NCBI GenBank assembly: GCA_944472135.2
Contig: OX235262.1
Span: forward strand, 168,205,509 to 168,269,508
Length of the DNA stretch: 64,000 nucleotides
DNA from: Trichobilharzia regenti
Lineage: Eukaryota > Platyhelminthes > Trematoda > Strigeidida > Schistosomatidae
Direction: 5' to 3'
Shown here: piece after piece, positions 51,186 through 62,223 of the stretch
Layout: each line of letters opens with the position of its first letter
Position numbering within the stretch: the stretch's first letter is position 1
Translations under genes and position numbers: made by a program
The notes under the pieces: model-generated
Databases searched by the model: none
What the model was told of the DNA's origin: nothing
Seen by the model: the letters and a program-made list of their open reading frames with translations, nothing else

Positions 51186-52650
51186 TCTGGGAATGGATAG
51201 TACCAACACTGTACTCTTAAATGTAACTGACATCATATAAACAGATGAACTGATAGGAGAAGAAGTTAATCACACTTTAATTACATGAACTTTGTATGGA
51301 TCAAGTTATGAATAAGTGGTATAATTTCACATTAATGAATGTTATCCTTTTTGATTGCATTGTTTTACGAACTCAGTAATATCGTCAACACAATACGTCA
51401 GTGTTAAGAAAGGCATTATCTCTGATTCTGACTCTCTCTCTCTTCCATTTCATGATTTTTAAACGTTTGCACAAACAGCTTCAATGTAAATCCAGTAGGT
51501 GCGTAGTGAAGAGGAGTACCAGACAAGGACTAAATGGCTGTTCAGTACTCGCAGGTATTCCAGTGATTCTACAATTGATATCAACTCATGAGCAAACCTG
51601 CAAGCGAACACGAGATAAATCCGTTTCCGTTGAAATCAAGATATTTTTGTGCATGATTATTCCTTAGTTTTAATTTTCTTGCTTTTATTTTCTAATCCAG
51701 TTACCACCCACCCTTTTAACATTGATCCATCTATTGTTGACTAAGCCAATGACAATGACCCAGTTGAAAAATTAATAATTTCCCCGCCCAATTTGTTGGC
51801 ATCGAAGTGTTTTATTTATCTCACAGATAATAGTGGTAACACCTTGTATTGTATGAATGCACTCTGTAATATTGAGAAGAGAAAGAACAAGCATGGATCC
51901 ATTTTACTTTGTTGTTTCTCTTCAACTGCATGCAGTCTGGAACACGTGATAAAATGAGTTATAATACAAGCTCAGCATAGTTCTATTTGTCAGTAGCTCA
52001 GGATGGTCCCTTAAGACAACCATTTGCTTCAGTTGGGGATTCCAGACAGTATCCCATCCCTTGTGCAAGCTATGAGTCTTCATGTGGCGCATCTCTTGGT
52101 GTTCACAATGTATCAAGTTTGTGTTTTTAGTAATGATAATAGTAAATTAGTTCACAGTGTTATGACGTCACCACTTTTATGGTTCGCAGTAACATTGGGA
52201 TTAAAACAGAGACGCCGAGTTGGACACGGACGCGCTGATCACGAATATCAATTAACTACGCCAACAACATTATACAGCGGCTACTTATTTCCGCAGCGCG
52301 CATACTCAAGCTAGAACGCACAATGATGTAAGCTGGAAAGTATATTTCAATACCAGACACAGTGTATCTTACACAAAAAATAATGTATGATTCAAAATAT
52401 GACCAAAGGTATGTCAGTAAGTCTAAAATCATGACCAATAAAATAGCGGGCGTAATTTTAAGAAGGCCAATAGTGATTGGTTTATTTACCGACTGACCTA
52501 GATCGCTATATCACCAATAAAGGATATCCCATTTCTTAATGTGTCTACATATCAGTTACTATGTTGGAGATACGTATTTCACGTACTTTGAAACCCACCA
52601 GTCAGACCTGTCAGTAGACTATTACAAGTGGTGTTGATAATTAGTGATAT
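51186..52650. other. No gene; SINE3 tail fragment at about 51510-51600
   Basis: gtaccagacaaggactaaat, ggctgttcagtactcgcagg and gtgattctacaattgatatc are the SINE3 3' block. Overlapping open frames at 51922-52438 have no domain. GC rises near 52200-52310 without recognisable content. Confidence 0.4.
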
Positions 52651-52654
52651 AATT

Positions 52655-52935
52655 TGGTGGGTGGTGACTAGCAGTGGAATCCACCAGGATGTGCGTCCCG
52701 TCCTATTTCGGACTCGTCAGCTAGATGTAGCTGTACTCCCCAGCGAGTGATAGTGTTGCCACTGAGGCTCGAAGACAGTACACCTCTTATCAGACGCCAA
52801 AGCGTTACCAACTAGACCAGCTGAGAAATTATAGCCATCTCATTGAGCAGCGGGTGTCAGTTTTTGTTTTAAATTCAATTTTGATTTTTCCGTTGATTAA
52901 TTGGATCGAAATGTTCCACCCTTGTTGATAAGTCG
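52655..52935 (-). mobile_element. Sm-alpha-like hammerhead SINE, minus strand
   Basis: The hammerhead is at 52670-52730 (minus: tagCTGACGA, gtccgaaataggac, then GGGA in place of GAAA). It is preceded by the tRNA-like head (cgagcctcagtggcaacac, ctggtctagttggtaacgct as minus strand) and a flank gttgattaattggatcgaaa. The core GAAA is destroyed. Confidence 0.7.
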
Positions 52936-53029
52936 GCTGTTGGACTTGAATACGGATTAACATATTTATGGAAATTTATGGAATTTATTGATAGGATACA
53001 ACACATTTTCCAGATTGGTTTGTTTTTAT

Positions 53030-54235
53030 TATTATTATTATTGTTCCCTTGGGTTCCTAGTAGAACATAGGACTTCAACTGCACAGCTCCACTTGCTTCT
53101 GTCTTCTGCTGTACTTTTTACTTCCATTCATGTCAGTCCATACTCTTTCAACTCCTCTTCACAAGATCTCCTCCATGTCACCCTTGCACCGAAGTCCCAC
53201 TCGCCGCTTCCCTTTCGGCCTGGTTCCACTCGAGCAATGGCCTGACGCGCGCGCGATGTCACCAACCGGCCTATTCAGCGAGTGAGTGTCCAATCCATCT
53301 CCACTTTCTCCTGCATATTTGTTGGTTGGCGATTGGTTTGTTCTTGTTTTGTTTGTTCCCATAGTTTCTTGTTGGTGATTCTTTCTGGCCCGACCATCTG
53401 ATCTTCAGTATAGAGAGAAGACAGTTGTTGATAAAGGTCTGCAACCAGGTGTTGGAAATATTCTTCGTGACCCGCCCGCCAAGTGTCTGATCCGTATAGA
53501 AGAAAATCCGACCAAATTTTGTTGTTGATGCTGAGTGACGAAGATTTCCAGATTGGTTTCAGGTTGATGAATGTGTTTCTCGCCTTCCCGATTCTCGCTT
53601 AATTTGACATCCTCGTCCATTCCAACTTCCTGTAGTTGAGACAATGCTCCCTAGATAAGTAAATGAAGTAGCCTCTTTCAAATCCCCCCATTGATGGTGA
53701 TTGGAGCTTGATGTTTCTGCTGTTGTTGTTGTTGGCTGGTTATTTTCATAACCTCCGTTTTGTCTATGTTCACCTGGAGCCCTATCTTCACCGGCTGCTT
53801 CTTCGACCAGTTTGTTGGTTTTCACTTGTAAGTCTTCGATTGTGTGTGACATCAAACACAAATCATCCACGCGAGAAATCCAGGTCTCCTAGGTTCTTCA
53901 CGTCGATCGGTCCAGGATATCCCTGTCTTCTCGTTTCCCATTGTCTGATGCATAATCTAGTCCACCACAATTAGGAATATCACTGGTGATAATAAGCACC
54001 CTTATCTGACTCCTGTGTTTATTCCAAACGCCTTGCTGAGTTTTCTGTTGTGGATCACTTGACATGTGCTGTTGTCGTACAGCTGTTAAATAAGGTTGAT
54101 GAATATTTGGGGTACGCCATAGTACTCGAGTAGTTTCCAAATTACTTCGCGGTCAGCGCTGTCGAAGGCCTTCTGAAAGTCCATAAAGTTGAGGTAGAGA
54201 TTTGATTGCCATACCATGCTTTGTTCGATGATGAT
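53030..54235 (-). pseudogene. RTE-type LINE, minus-strand copy
   Basis: From high to low coordinates: RT end (ADREVIWKLLEYYGVPQIFI-like near 54060-54150, then SDIPNCGGLDYA), DLCLMSHTIEDLQVKTNKLV (53800-53870), GRGCQIKRESGRRE, SLSINNKI and GRARKNHQQETMG-like blocks, CDIARASGHCSSGTRPKGKR and the tail ggttcctagtagaacatagg with (att)n at 53025-53040. It is the longest minus-strand copy, frameshifted many times. Confidence 0.75.
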
Positions 54236-54595
54236 GCGTAGAGTTGCAGTTTAATTTGTTTTTAGTCATTAAATAAATAAATAATGGAAATTTTGGTCGA
54301 TTAGCTGTTGCTTTTACTTTGACATCTAGGCCGACGAAGCTAGACATCTACGATACTGTAACGTTGAAAGATAAGAGAATTGGAACGGACCTATGCTAAA
54401 GAAAATCACATCATATTTATACATTCTTAGCCATATTAACGTTCAACTAGGTCAGAGGAGAATACATTATCCTGATTGGCTGACGATTGGCCCAAGGTTA
54501 AACAGGTTGTCCAATGAGGTTATTTCACGCAAACAATGAAAACTAAATCCAGATTTGAGGAATAAACTCTCCTACCTCTGCAAACAGCAGTCATT
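54236..54595. other. No gene recognised
   Basis: No motif traced. It lies between an RTE and a PLE remnant. Confidence 0.3.
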
Positions 54596-54599
54596 GACT

Positions 54600-54912
54600 T
54601 AAAATGTTGATTTTAGTTTTGGTCGCTTCCTATCAATCTACATCACTGCTGGCCTCATCAGTGTGTATGTACCAATTTACTTGCTTGTATGGAGCCAGGT
54701 ATGTCGGCTATACCCGGCATTCGCTTTCCAAACCTATCACCGAACACTTACCAGCATGGTTTTACACCCCAAACAAACTTCATAGTCGTCTACAGAATAC
54801 GAAGCGGTCTTCTTAAAAGTGTACAGATAATACTTCTTGAAACTGCAGAAGCGATGGTAATTCACTGCTTACAGAAGTTCTTTCAATCGCTACACTTGCA
54901 ACAGACGTAATT
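54600..54912 (+). pseudogene. Penelope-like element GIY-YIG remnant
   Basis: SSVCMYQFTCLYGARYVGYT, RHSLSKPITEHLPAWFYT, then VVYRIRSGLLKSVQ, LETAEAMVIHCLQKFFQSLH. It keeps the YVG motif and the EHLPAW signature. The RT part is absent, and a frameshift divides the two open pieces. Confidence 0.7.
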
Positions 54913-55440
54913 TATCTTAATACCCAACATTTAAATTCTATTTCTCTCTGTCTCATTATTCGTATTATTTTGTATTTTCACTTGTAATATTTTACACTTT
55001 CAACTTTCCTGTTCTCTACTCCCACCCAATCTAATTTCCACACCTGATTACCAATGTTACTGACTTGACCAACGTTCAGTTTCTAGTCATTTATGTTTAT
55101 TTGCTCAGTTTTAGTCCTAATTTAAATGGCATTATTCTCTACCCCAGCTCTGTTTAGTCTCTACATGTAATTACCTCTACTGCTATTCAGACCTAATTTG
55201 AAGTATCTTAGTCAGTTATATTACGTCATCCAACTTACTAACCCAATCTTACTTTAGTTGATGTCTAATTAACCTTGTTTCTATATTATATAATTCTTGT
55301 ATTACCTAATTAATTATCTACACTTGACAAACCTCACGTACACAAACACACACAAATAATTGTAAATAAATGCGATTGCACAACTATGTGAATGAATTTT
55401 TAGAATAGAGTCTCTTCGCTGAACGTCTTCTCTTTTTCAA
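54913..55440 (+). mobile_element. PLE 3' untranslated region with degenerate hairpin motif
   Basis: Pyrimidine-rich tail. Near 55390-55425 it ends in gaatttttagaatagagtct, cttcgctgaacg, resembling the end of the hammerhead-like motif (GAAA hairpin then ttcgctg). Confidence 0.45.
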
Positions 55441-55925
55441 TCCACCTAACACCGCCGTACTATATTTCTAGCCATAAGTACTGCAATATCATCAAAGCAA
55501 TAACTATTTTAGCTGTAATAGAAACTTTCATAAAGGCTGATGTAGATTGTCTCAGCTAATGCTTAACATCCGGTTTCTCAAGATGAAGTGACTTGTTTTA
55601 ATTTACGCCTACGACACCTAAGTCCCCTTTAACGGGACTGTAATATAAATATGAGGACAGACAAACAGATAGACAGACAGACAGAGAGATTGTTCACAGA
55701 ATTTATAGAGGAAGCGATATAACAGTGAAAAGTAACAAAGTAGCTTCAATTGTGACAACAATGAGACTATTTCTAGTCTGTTGTGAAAATAAATTACAGA
55801 AAGTACCTGATAATAGAGAAGATTTATAGCTGAAGTGGATGATTTCGGTGTGGTTGTGGTTCTTTGAGAAGCATCCCCGAGAAGCATATAAAGCATTTAA
55901 CCATATCACTAGTCTCTATCTGGGA
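55441..55925. other. No gene; (GACA)-like tract at 55650-55690
   Basis: agacaaacagatagacagac is similar to SR2-like LINE tails, but the preceding sequence does not match them. Nothing else recognised. Confidence 0.35.
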
Positions 55926-55929
55926 TGAG

Positions 55930-57032
55930 ATCAACCCAGATGATGAAACCAATACAAGATGTTCACTGGAACCTGATTACCAAGGAGGAGAAGCAAATAA
56001 AACAATGGGCAGATCACTTTAAATGACTCTTGAATCGACCATCACTGGCAGCTGGTTCAGAAATGTTACCACCATGAACAGCACGCACAGAACTGCCTAC
56101 CAGTGGACATCAATTCTCAATCGAAGCAGAAACCTTGAATGCGATCAAACTACTGAAGTTCAGCCAGGAAGGCATCAGGGCCAGACAGAATTCCCCCCGC
56201 AGCACTGGAAACTGATACAGAGGCTACAACAGATATGTTCACGCCATTAATGCAAAATGTTTGGAGAGAAGGTAAAGTTCCTACCTGTGGATTCGAAGAA
56301 AGCCTACTTTGGCAAGCTGACAAAAAAGGGCGACTTACACCTCACTCTGCGAGAACTGGCGTGGAGTCATGCTCTTGTCCACGCCAAGTAAAATAGTAAG
56401 TCGCATCATCCCGGAGAGAATAAAGGGTGCACTGGATATAGAACTCCTCCCAACCGACCAAAACAAGCTGGATTCAGGAAAGGCAAATCATGTGCTGATC
56501 AAGTTGCAACTCTATGCATCGCCATCACAGAACAAAGCATAGAATAGAAGTCAGATAGCTACCTCATACTCATCGACTTCGAAAAGGCCTTCCACAGACA
56601 GCGTGGACAGGAAAGCAATTTGAAAACTACTTCACTACAGAGAGCCATGAGTCTTTTTTATCAAACTTATTCAACAGCTGGTTACATGACAGTGCCACGT
56701 GTCAGGTGATCCACAACTCAGTGAGGCGATCGAAGTACATACAGGAGTAAGACAGGGCCGTATATTATCACCGATGATATTCTTAATTGTGGTGGACTGG
56801 ATTATGCGTCATACTGTGCTTAAGAGAGAGGAGAGAGAAGTACGCTGGATGACGGATAAGAAGACTCTAGACGATTGGGATTTCACAAATGATATATGTT
56901 TAATGTCACAAAAACTGGAAGACTTACAAGTGAAAAGCAGCAAACTGGCTGAAGAGGCAGCGAAGACTGGACTGAAGGTGCTGTACTGCTCTGATGAATT
57001 TTTGGTGCCACAATGTGGCATAATTTGTACAT
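55930..57032 (+). pseudogene. RTE-type LINE with reverse transcriptase, left part
   Basis: Frames follow RTE order: KEEKQIKQWADHF (55980), LEIT..ALKLLKF, then WREGKVPTCGF, SRIIPERIKGALD, LRPTDQNKLDSGK, LIDFEKAFHRQ (RT motif A region), a TGVRQGRILSPMIFLIVVDW block at 56740-56800 (motif B) and DDWDFTNDICLMSQKLEDLQ. The region that should hold YADD reads FTNDIC, so the catalytic motif is altered, as in other copies here. Frame 56699-57202 is open but runs into SINE1 at 57033. Confidence 0.75.
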
Positions 57033-57215
57033 CGGTGGCACAGTGGTTAGGACTCTCGCCGACCATGCAAATGGTCCGGGGTTCGATTCCCTACCGACGA
57101 ACTCCTGATATCTATGGTCGGCCTGCAAAATTTGGGCTACCGATATCACATGCTGAAAATTCCATACTTGTACCAAAAATACAGTGTGGAGTCAAGCTGT
57201 AATCAAAAAAAAAAT
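57033..57215 (+). mobile_element. SINE1 inserted in RTE
   Basis: tcggtggcacagtggttagg (A box), ggtccggggttcgattccct (B box), ctgcaaaatttgggctaccg, then the LINE-like tail gctgaaaattccatacttgt, accaaaaatacagtgtggag and poly(A). The RTE reading resumes at aaaacggagatgatg. Confidence 0.8.
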
Positions 57216-57945
57216 AAAGAAAACGGAGATGATGAAAATGACCAACGAACCGCAACAACAACCAGCACCAGTCACCACCAACGGGAGAGATTTAACAGAG
57301 GCTACTTCCTTCACTTATCTAGAAAGCATCGTTTCAACTACACGCCAGTGGAACACATGAAGATGTCAAAATCAGTCAAAATAGGAAGGGCAAAATACTC
57401 CATCAACCAGAAACCGGTTTGGAAATCTTTTGCACTCAGCCAGAATAAAGAACAAGATTCTGGTTTCCAACATCAATGTCAAGTCAGTCATTTCTTTTGT
57501 ATGGATCAGTAACGTGGTGCATCACGAAAAGCATTTCCAATAGGTTAGAAACCTGTATCAACAGTTGCCTCCGCTGACTACGTGCTAAGGATCAAATGGC
57601 AGACCAGCCAGAAAGAATTAGTAACAAGAAACTCTAGCAAAAAACCAACCAAGAAGCTATCGTTCAACAAATATTTAGGAGAAAACGGATCGGGCATACG
57701 TTGAGGAGGTCGTCGAATGATATCACGCGCCAGGCCATAACTCGAGTGGAATCCAAATGAGAAGCGACGAGTGGGTCGTCGGTGAGATTGTGACATGGAG
57801 ATCATTTAGGGGGGAGATGAGGGATTACGGTCAATCGTGGACCCAGCTGAAAAGGATAGCAGATAAAAGAACAAAGTAGAGATGTGCTGTTTAAGCCATA
57901 TGTTCCACCCAAAGGAATAACAATAACCGTGTCATTTGTATTTAA
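57216..57945 (+). pseudogene. RTE-type LINE, right part with tail
   Basis: TEMMKMTNEPQQQPAPVTTN, FTYL.SIVSTT, SKSVKIGRAKYSINQKPVWK, then SISNRLETCINSC, QPERISN and a tail taagccatatgttccaccca with aataacaataa. Frameshifts throughout. Confidence 0.7.
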
Positions 57946-57949
57946 TCGA

Positions 57950-58186
57950 AACTGTTTGTTTTAGTTCCTGTCTTAATCATTAATTTCAATGTTTCTCTTT
58001 GTGAGTCTATGATGATATTGTTAATGTGTTATTTGACGATTTCGACCTGTCTGAGTCAAAGTTATTCTGGCCTTCTGACAGTTTGCGGCAATTGATGGTA
58101 TGCGATTCTTGCTGATAGAGTTTTCATACCACCTTTTCGAAAATATTCTACTTGGTTCTCAGTACGTGTCTTGAACTTGAAGACTA
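57950..58186 (+). repeat. R5 repeat, left part (before SR2-like insertion)
   Basis: gttttagttcctgtcttaat, ctatgatgatattgttaatg, gagttttcataccacctttt match 30330-30530 and 47200-47390. It ends in the 12-bp acttgaagacta (58175-58186), which recurs at 58891-58902. Confidence 0.65.
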
Positions 58187-58890
58187 GATGTTCGACTATC
58201 GACCAAAGGGCGGGTGTACTGCTCATCAGTCCGCTCCGTCCTCCTTTATGGTTGTGAGACCTGGCCACTCAGAGTGGAAGACATGAAAAGACTAGCTGTC
58301 TTTGATCATAGGTGCCTGCGTTCTATATCCCGTGTAAAGTGGCATAATAAGGTGAGCAACATGGAGGTTAGGCGTAGAGTCCTAGGTAAACAGGGGAAAT
58401 CAATCGACGAAGTCGTGAAGCTACATCGACTGAGATGGTTAGGACATGTGTTACGTATGCCAAGCCATCGCCTCCCTCGACGAGCAATGTTAGCGGATAT
58501 AGGGTCAGGCTGGAAAAAAGCTAGCGGCGGTCAAACAAAAACTTGGCATCAGTCAATGAAATCCACAACAGTTGGTCTTAGCCACGTAGGAAGGTGTAGA
58601 CTTCCAGGCTGGGGTCCTCGGGACGGCAAAAATCTATGGTTGGAAACAATTGGTGACATGGCTCAAAATCGTTCTCAGTGGCGCAGATGCATCCACTCCC
58701 TGTGACTTATGATCTCCAATGAAACTGTTTTGTATTTCTTTATTACTCCTTTGTCTCACACCTCTGCTCACTGTTTCTATTTGCTTTTCTTGTACTTTCT
58801 TCTCTTGCTTCGCGTGCTACACGGAATGTGGCGACTTGAACTTCCGCACATTTGTGCAAAGTTCTATGTCGAAAACAGACAGACAGACAG
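58187..58890 (+). mobile_element. SR2-like (RTE clade) LINE, 5'-truncated insertion
   Basis: A 704-bp insertion flanked by a 12-bp target duplication (58175-58186 and 58891-58902). It holds the last 163 codons of the ORF, a 3' untranslated region (cttcgcgtgctacacggaat, gcacatttgtgcaaagttct) and an (acag)n tail, the classic shape of truncated target-primed insertion. Confidence 0.85.
58214..58705 (+). pseudogene. SR2-like LINE ORF, C-terminal 163 residues open
   Basis: SVRSVLLYGCETWPLRVEDM, then FDHRCLRSISRVKWHNKVSN, EVRRRVLG, LHRLRWLGHVLRMPSHRLPR and QNRSQWRRC. This is the post-RT domain typical of RTE-clade proteins (LLYG.E.W, CLR.I, W.GH..RM). No stops in the retained part, so the insertion is young. 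The start codon is not natural. Confidence 0.85.
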
Positions 58891-58902
58891 ACTTGAAGAC
58901 TA

Positions 58903-59110
58903 ATTTGATCTGCGTAGCTGCCTAACTGTATTGATGACTGTCTGAGGTTCTGTTGCAGATAACTATCTTTTGCTGTCATTTGGGGCATTTTGTGACTATG
59001 AGTAACTCATAGAAGTTTGATCAGTTATGCAGGAGAATGGAAAGACCGGTTTTCTAGGTTCCGACTAAAACACGTTGGTTTTGGGCGTTACAACTTTACT
59101 CAGCAGTCAG
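58903..59110 (+). repeat. R5 repeat, right part
   Basis: Starts after the second target copy and aligns with 30741-30940: gtagctgcctaactgtattg, ggcattttgtgactatgagt, aagtttgatcag, gggcgttacaac. Confidence 0.6.
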
Positions 59111-59734
59111 TACAAACTAATAACGTTTTGTAGAAATCTACTCAGGGATCTAGAATATAATTTGAAATTTAGAACTACTAATCAGTAGTTAATTAATACC
59201 AGGCAAATAATTTGAAATAATCAAATTTTTTTTTATTAGATATTATTTATCCATATTAACCATCATGTAATATTAGTTTTGTGATTGCTGTTTTTTTTAT
59301 TGTTCGGCAATACTAAACTGACAATCTTGGTGGTGAACGCCGTTATCACCATCCTAAAATTTTTGTATCATGCATGATTACTCACACACACTACCACTAC
59401 AAACACTGCATTAGCGCTGACAGTAAAAAAAACAACCTGAAATGTTTATTTTATGATTGTTTAGTGTAGTTCAATCAAATTAACTGATCATATTTGGCCA
59501 TAAACATTCTTAATTACATTTCATAACTTTGAGTATGATTATAGCTGTTACTGTTCACCACGCATACACATATCATAGCTTCCACTACCCGATACTGAAA
59601 TATTATTTATTATTGTTGTTTATCTTCCTTTCTACTTGGTATTTTTTTTGTTATTTTTTTAATTTTTTTAAATATTTATTTTTTGTAATACTCCTTTTAA
59701 ATGTGCGATGAAATTAGACGCAATATTGTAGATA
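59111..59734. other. No gene recognised
   Basis: Very AT-rich with poly(T) runs. No repeat match. Confidence 0.35.
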
Positions 59735-59802
59735 TATGCTGAAAATTCCAGACTGTACCACAAGTACTGTTTCTGGAATAAAGCAAATTATTATTATTAT
59801 TC
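59735..59802 (+). mobile_element. CR1/jockey-like LINE 3' tail only
   Basis: gctgaaaattccagactgta, ccacaagtactgtttctgga, ataaagcaaattatt then (att)n. It matches the tail of the LINE at 27030-27110 in opposite orientation and is an extreme 5' truncation. Confidence 0.75.
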
Positions 59803-60865
59803 GTTATGACAGTACTAAATTCAACAACCCCGTCGCTAAATATGCAATTACAAATTGTCACTGTTTATGTGACTGTTGTCTAAAACTTGTCTATACAATG
59901 AACACCTCCAGACACGACCCTATAACCAACTGATGACTTGAAAATACTCTCCCACACTGTCACAGAGACACAAGGGTTAGATATTACTGCGACAACAGAA
60001 ACGCTTATTTACACAGATATATATATATAGTTTGAAAATCCTCAAAGATTCAAGCCTAACATAAACCAATCAGGTTATCGTGTCAGTGCACACATCATTC
60101 ATAATTTCATGGATAAGAATGATAACTTGTCCCTCCTAACATCTCCCTCTTTCAAATAGACTTTCAACTGGAGTATCACTAGGAGATATTTTTAAGTTTG
60201 TGTATTCACTGTCAATGGTACTTCCTCCCGCACCCAACCCCCACATGTATAGTGTGGGATCGTTGCTTCGTGCACGACTTCACCAGCAAAAGTAAGGAAA
60301 TTATCACATTGTCCTTTGAACAGAGTTAGACATTTATGGTGGATATTGAACACAAAATTGCACGAAAAATTCGCATAATTTTATCAATGTCACGGAAAGG
60401 ATAGTTTATCAATAATCCAGTCCATGCCCAACATATCTAAATCAAGACGATTGATAAGGTAGGTATAAATCTTTAAAATTCTTTGAAATGAATCTAATAC
60501 CACAAGGGATTTCATCAATTAAGTTTAGAATATCTTCAGAAACATTTTAAGCAACATGGAATATAGTGGAAACTGGAGGGATTCTTTTTCTTCCTCTGAG
60601 GCAGGAAAAACTGGAGTGGAAACCTCTGAACTGATTATATTTCCCAGTTGTGCATAAACTGTGCCTTCACTAGATTTTTATGCATTATTTGAATTCAAAT
60701 CCCCAGTCTGATTTCCATGGAATCGTTGAAAACCAAACTGTGCGAACAGTTAATCAACTGATTAACTGCTCTGTACTTCTGTGACTGAAAGAATCAATGC
60801 TCCCAGCGTGGGAATGACCAAAGAGATAATTTGCTAATAAGCACTCCGACCAATTTCATTTGGAA
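59803..60865. other. No gene recognised; possible short LTR-like segment near 59958-60144
   Basis: A segment beginning tgtcacagagacacaagg and ending ccctcctaaca has TG...CA ends but no convincing target duplication. The rest shows nothing identifiable. Confidence 0.25.
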
Positions 60866-60869
60866 GTCT

Positions 60870-61500
60870 TTTTACTGCTTCTAATGCTGCTGTAAACAGT
60901 AACTGTCGGTCTGTTTTCGATATAGAACTTTGCACTGATGTATAGCAGTTCGAGTCGCCACACTCCCTCCTTGTAGCACACAAATCAAGAGAAGAAAGTA
61001 GAAGAAATGCATAATAGAGACAGTAAACAGAGATATGAGACAAATGAATAGTAATAACGAAGAACAATAGAGTTTCACTGGAAATTATAAGTCACAAGGA
61101 GTGGATGCATCTGCTCAAGCCATTGAGAACGATTTTGAGCCATATCACCAATCGTCGCCAGCCATTGGTTTTCACCGTCCCGATGGCCCCAACCAGGAAG
61201 TCTACAGGTTCCTACGTGACTGGCTTAAACTAACTGCTGTGGATTTCATTGACCGGTGCAGCCATCTTTTGGTATGACCGCCGCTAGCTCTTTTCCAGCC
61301 TGATCCTGTATCAGCTAACGTCGCCCGTCGGTCGAGGAAGGCGATGGCTAGGCATGAATACATAACACATATCCTAACCACCGCAGTCGATGTAATTTCA
61401 CAGCCTTGTCGATTGGTCTCCCCTCCTTACCTAGCACTCAAAGCCTAACCTCAATATTACTCACCTTGTTATACCACTTCACACGGGAGAAAGAAAGCAG
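60870..61500 (-). pseudogene. SR2-like LINE, minus-strand 3' part
   Basis: From 61490 down, the minus strand reads KWYNKVSNIEVRL, LHRLRWLGYVL, then LADTGSGWKRASGG, QSHVGTCRLPGW and QNRSQWLEQMHPL, then a tail with gcaaagttctatatcgaaaa and gacagac near 60905. The same region as 58300-58890, with frameshifts. Confidence 0.75.
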
Positions 61501-61714
61501 GGACAGGTAAACAGTAACTGGATTTGTTCAAAACTAAAGGACATAATTAAAACACCCCTTTGCAAATTAATACGACTAGATACAGTGCTGAAAATTATAC
61601 TAGAACTTTTGGGATGATTTGTCGTCAAAATATATTGTGGTTGTAGCGACTTGAATAATCCAGTATCGGACACACATTAGGAACGAAGGGAAATATGGAA
61701 TTATGAATCTGCCC
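61501..61714. other. No gene recognised
   Basis: No motif seen. It may be the decayed upstream part of the PLE at 61715. Confidence 0.3.
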
Positions 61715-61987
61715 ATTTCTATGTATGTATAGCAGTTTACCTGTTCCTATGGAGCCTAGTATATTGGTCTTCCAACTCATATCCTATTCAAAATACTTCA
61801 AGGATACGACCCCCCATGGTTGCAGAAAGGTGTTAGGGGCCTTACAAAGAGTGCGATAATCCAACACTGGTCATTCTATCGCAACGAACGTCTCCACCTT
61901 CAAAATAGTCTACAAAAGGAAGAACAACCTGTTAAAGGCAATATGCTTCCGTCTTTTTTGCATTGCTCAAGCTTAAGCCGTTCATTT
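61715..61987 (+). pseudogene. Penelope-like element GIY-YIG remnant (left of SINE2)
   Basis: QFTCSYGA then YIGLPTHILFKILQ, PPWLQKGVRGLTKSAIIQHW and, in other frames, FKIVYKRKNNL and LFCIAQALS. The GIY-YIG outline is clear, with frameshifts and a stop. SINE2 interrupts it at 61988. Confidence 0.65.
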
Positions 61988-62223
61988 GTGCGTCGGTGGC
62001 ATAGCGGTTAGAACGCTCGCCAACCAGGAACATGGTCCGGGGTTCAATTTCCGGCCGATGCACTCCTTTACCTCGCTAAGCCAGAAATATTGCTGGTAAA
62101 GAGGAAAGGTTGGGCATGAGGCTGGCTAGCAACCCCATCCTGTAAAATAAACACTGCTACAGAAACTTCAAGCCACTAGCTTGAAGCCCCATGTTCCACT
62201 GGGGAATGTGAAGGAGAAAAAAC
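61988..62223 (+). mobile_element. SINE2 with 10-bp target duplication
   Basis: Flanked by ccgttcattt at 61978-61987 and 62224-62233. It runs gtgcgtcggtggcatagcgg (A box), ggtccggggttcaatttccg (B box), cctttacctcgctaagccag, gaaaggttgggcatgaggct, cttgaagccccatgttccac, then an A-rich tail. 236 bp. It defines the full SINE2 unit. Confidence 0.9.

Noticed and set aside
56690..57032. Upstream extension of SINE1 into 56982-57032, resembling sequence beside the 30541-30740 copy
   Set aside because: The similar sequence at 30741-30790 belongs to R5, as shown by the R5 copy at 58903, so the resemblance is probably coincidental.
59958..60144. Second solo LTR (TG...CA ends)
   Set aside because: No convincing target duplication and no interruption of a known repeat to define its edges.
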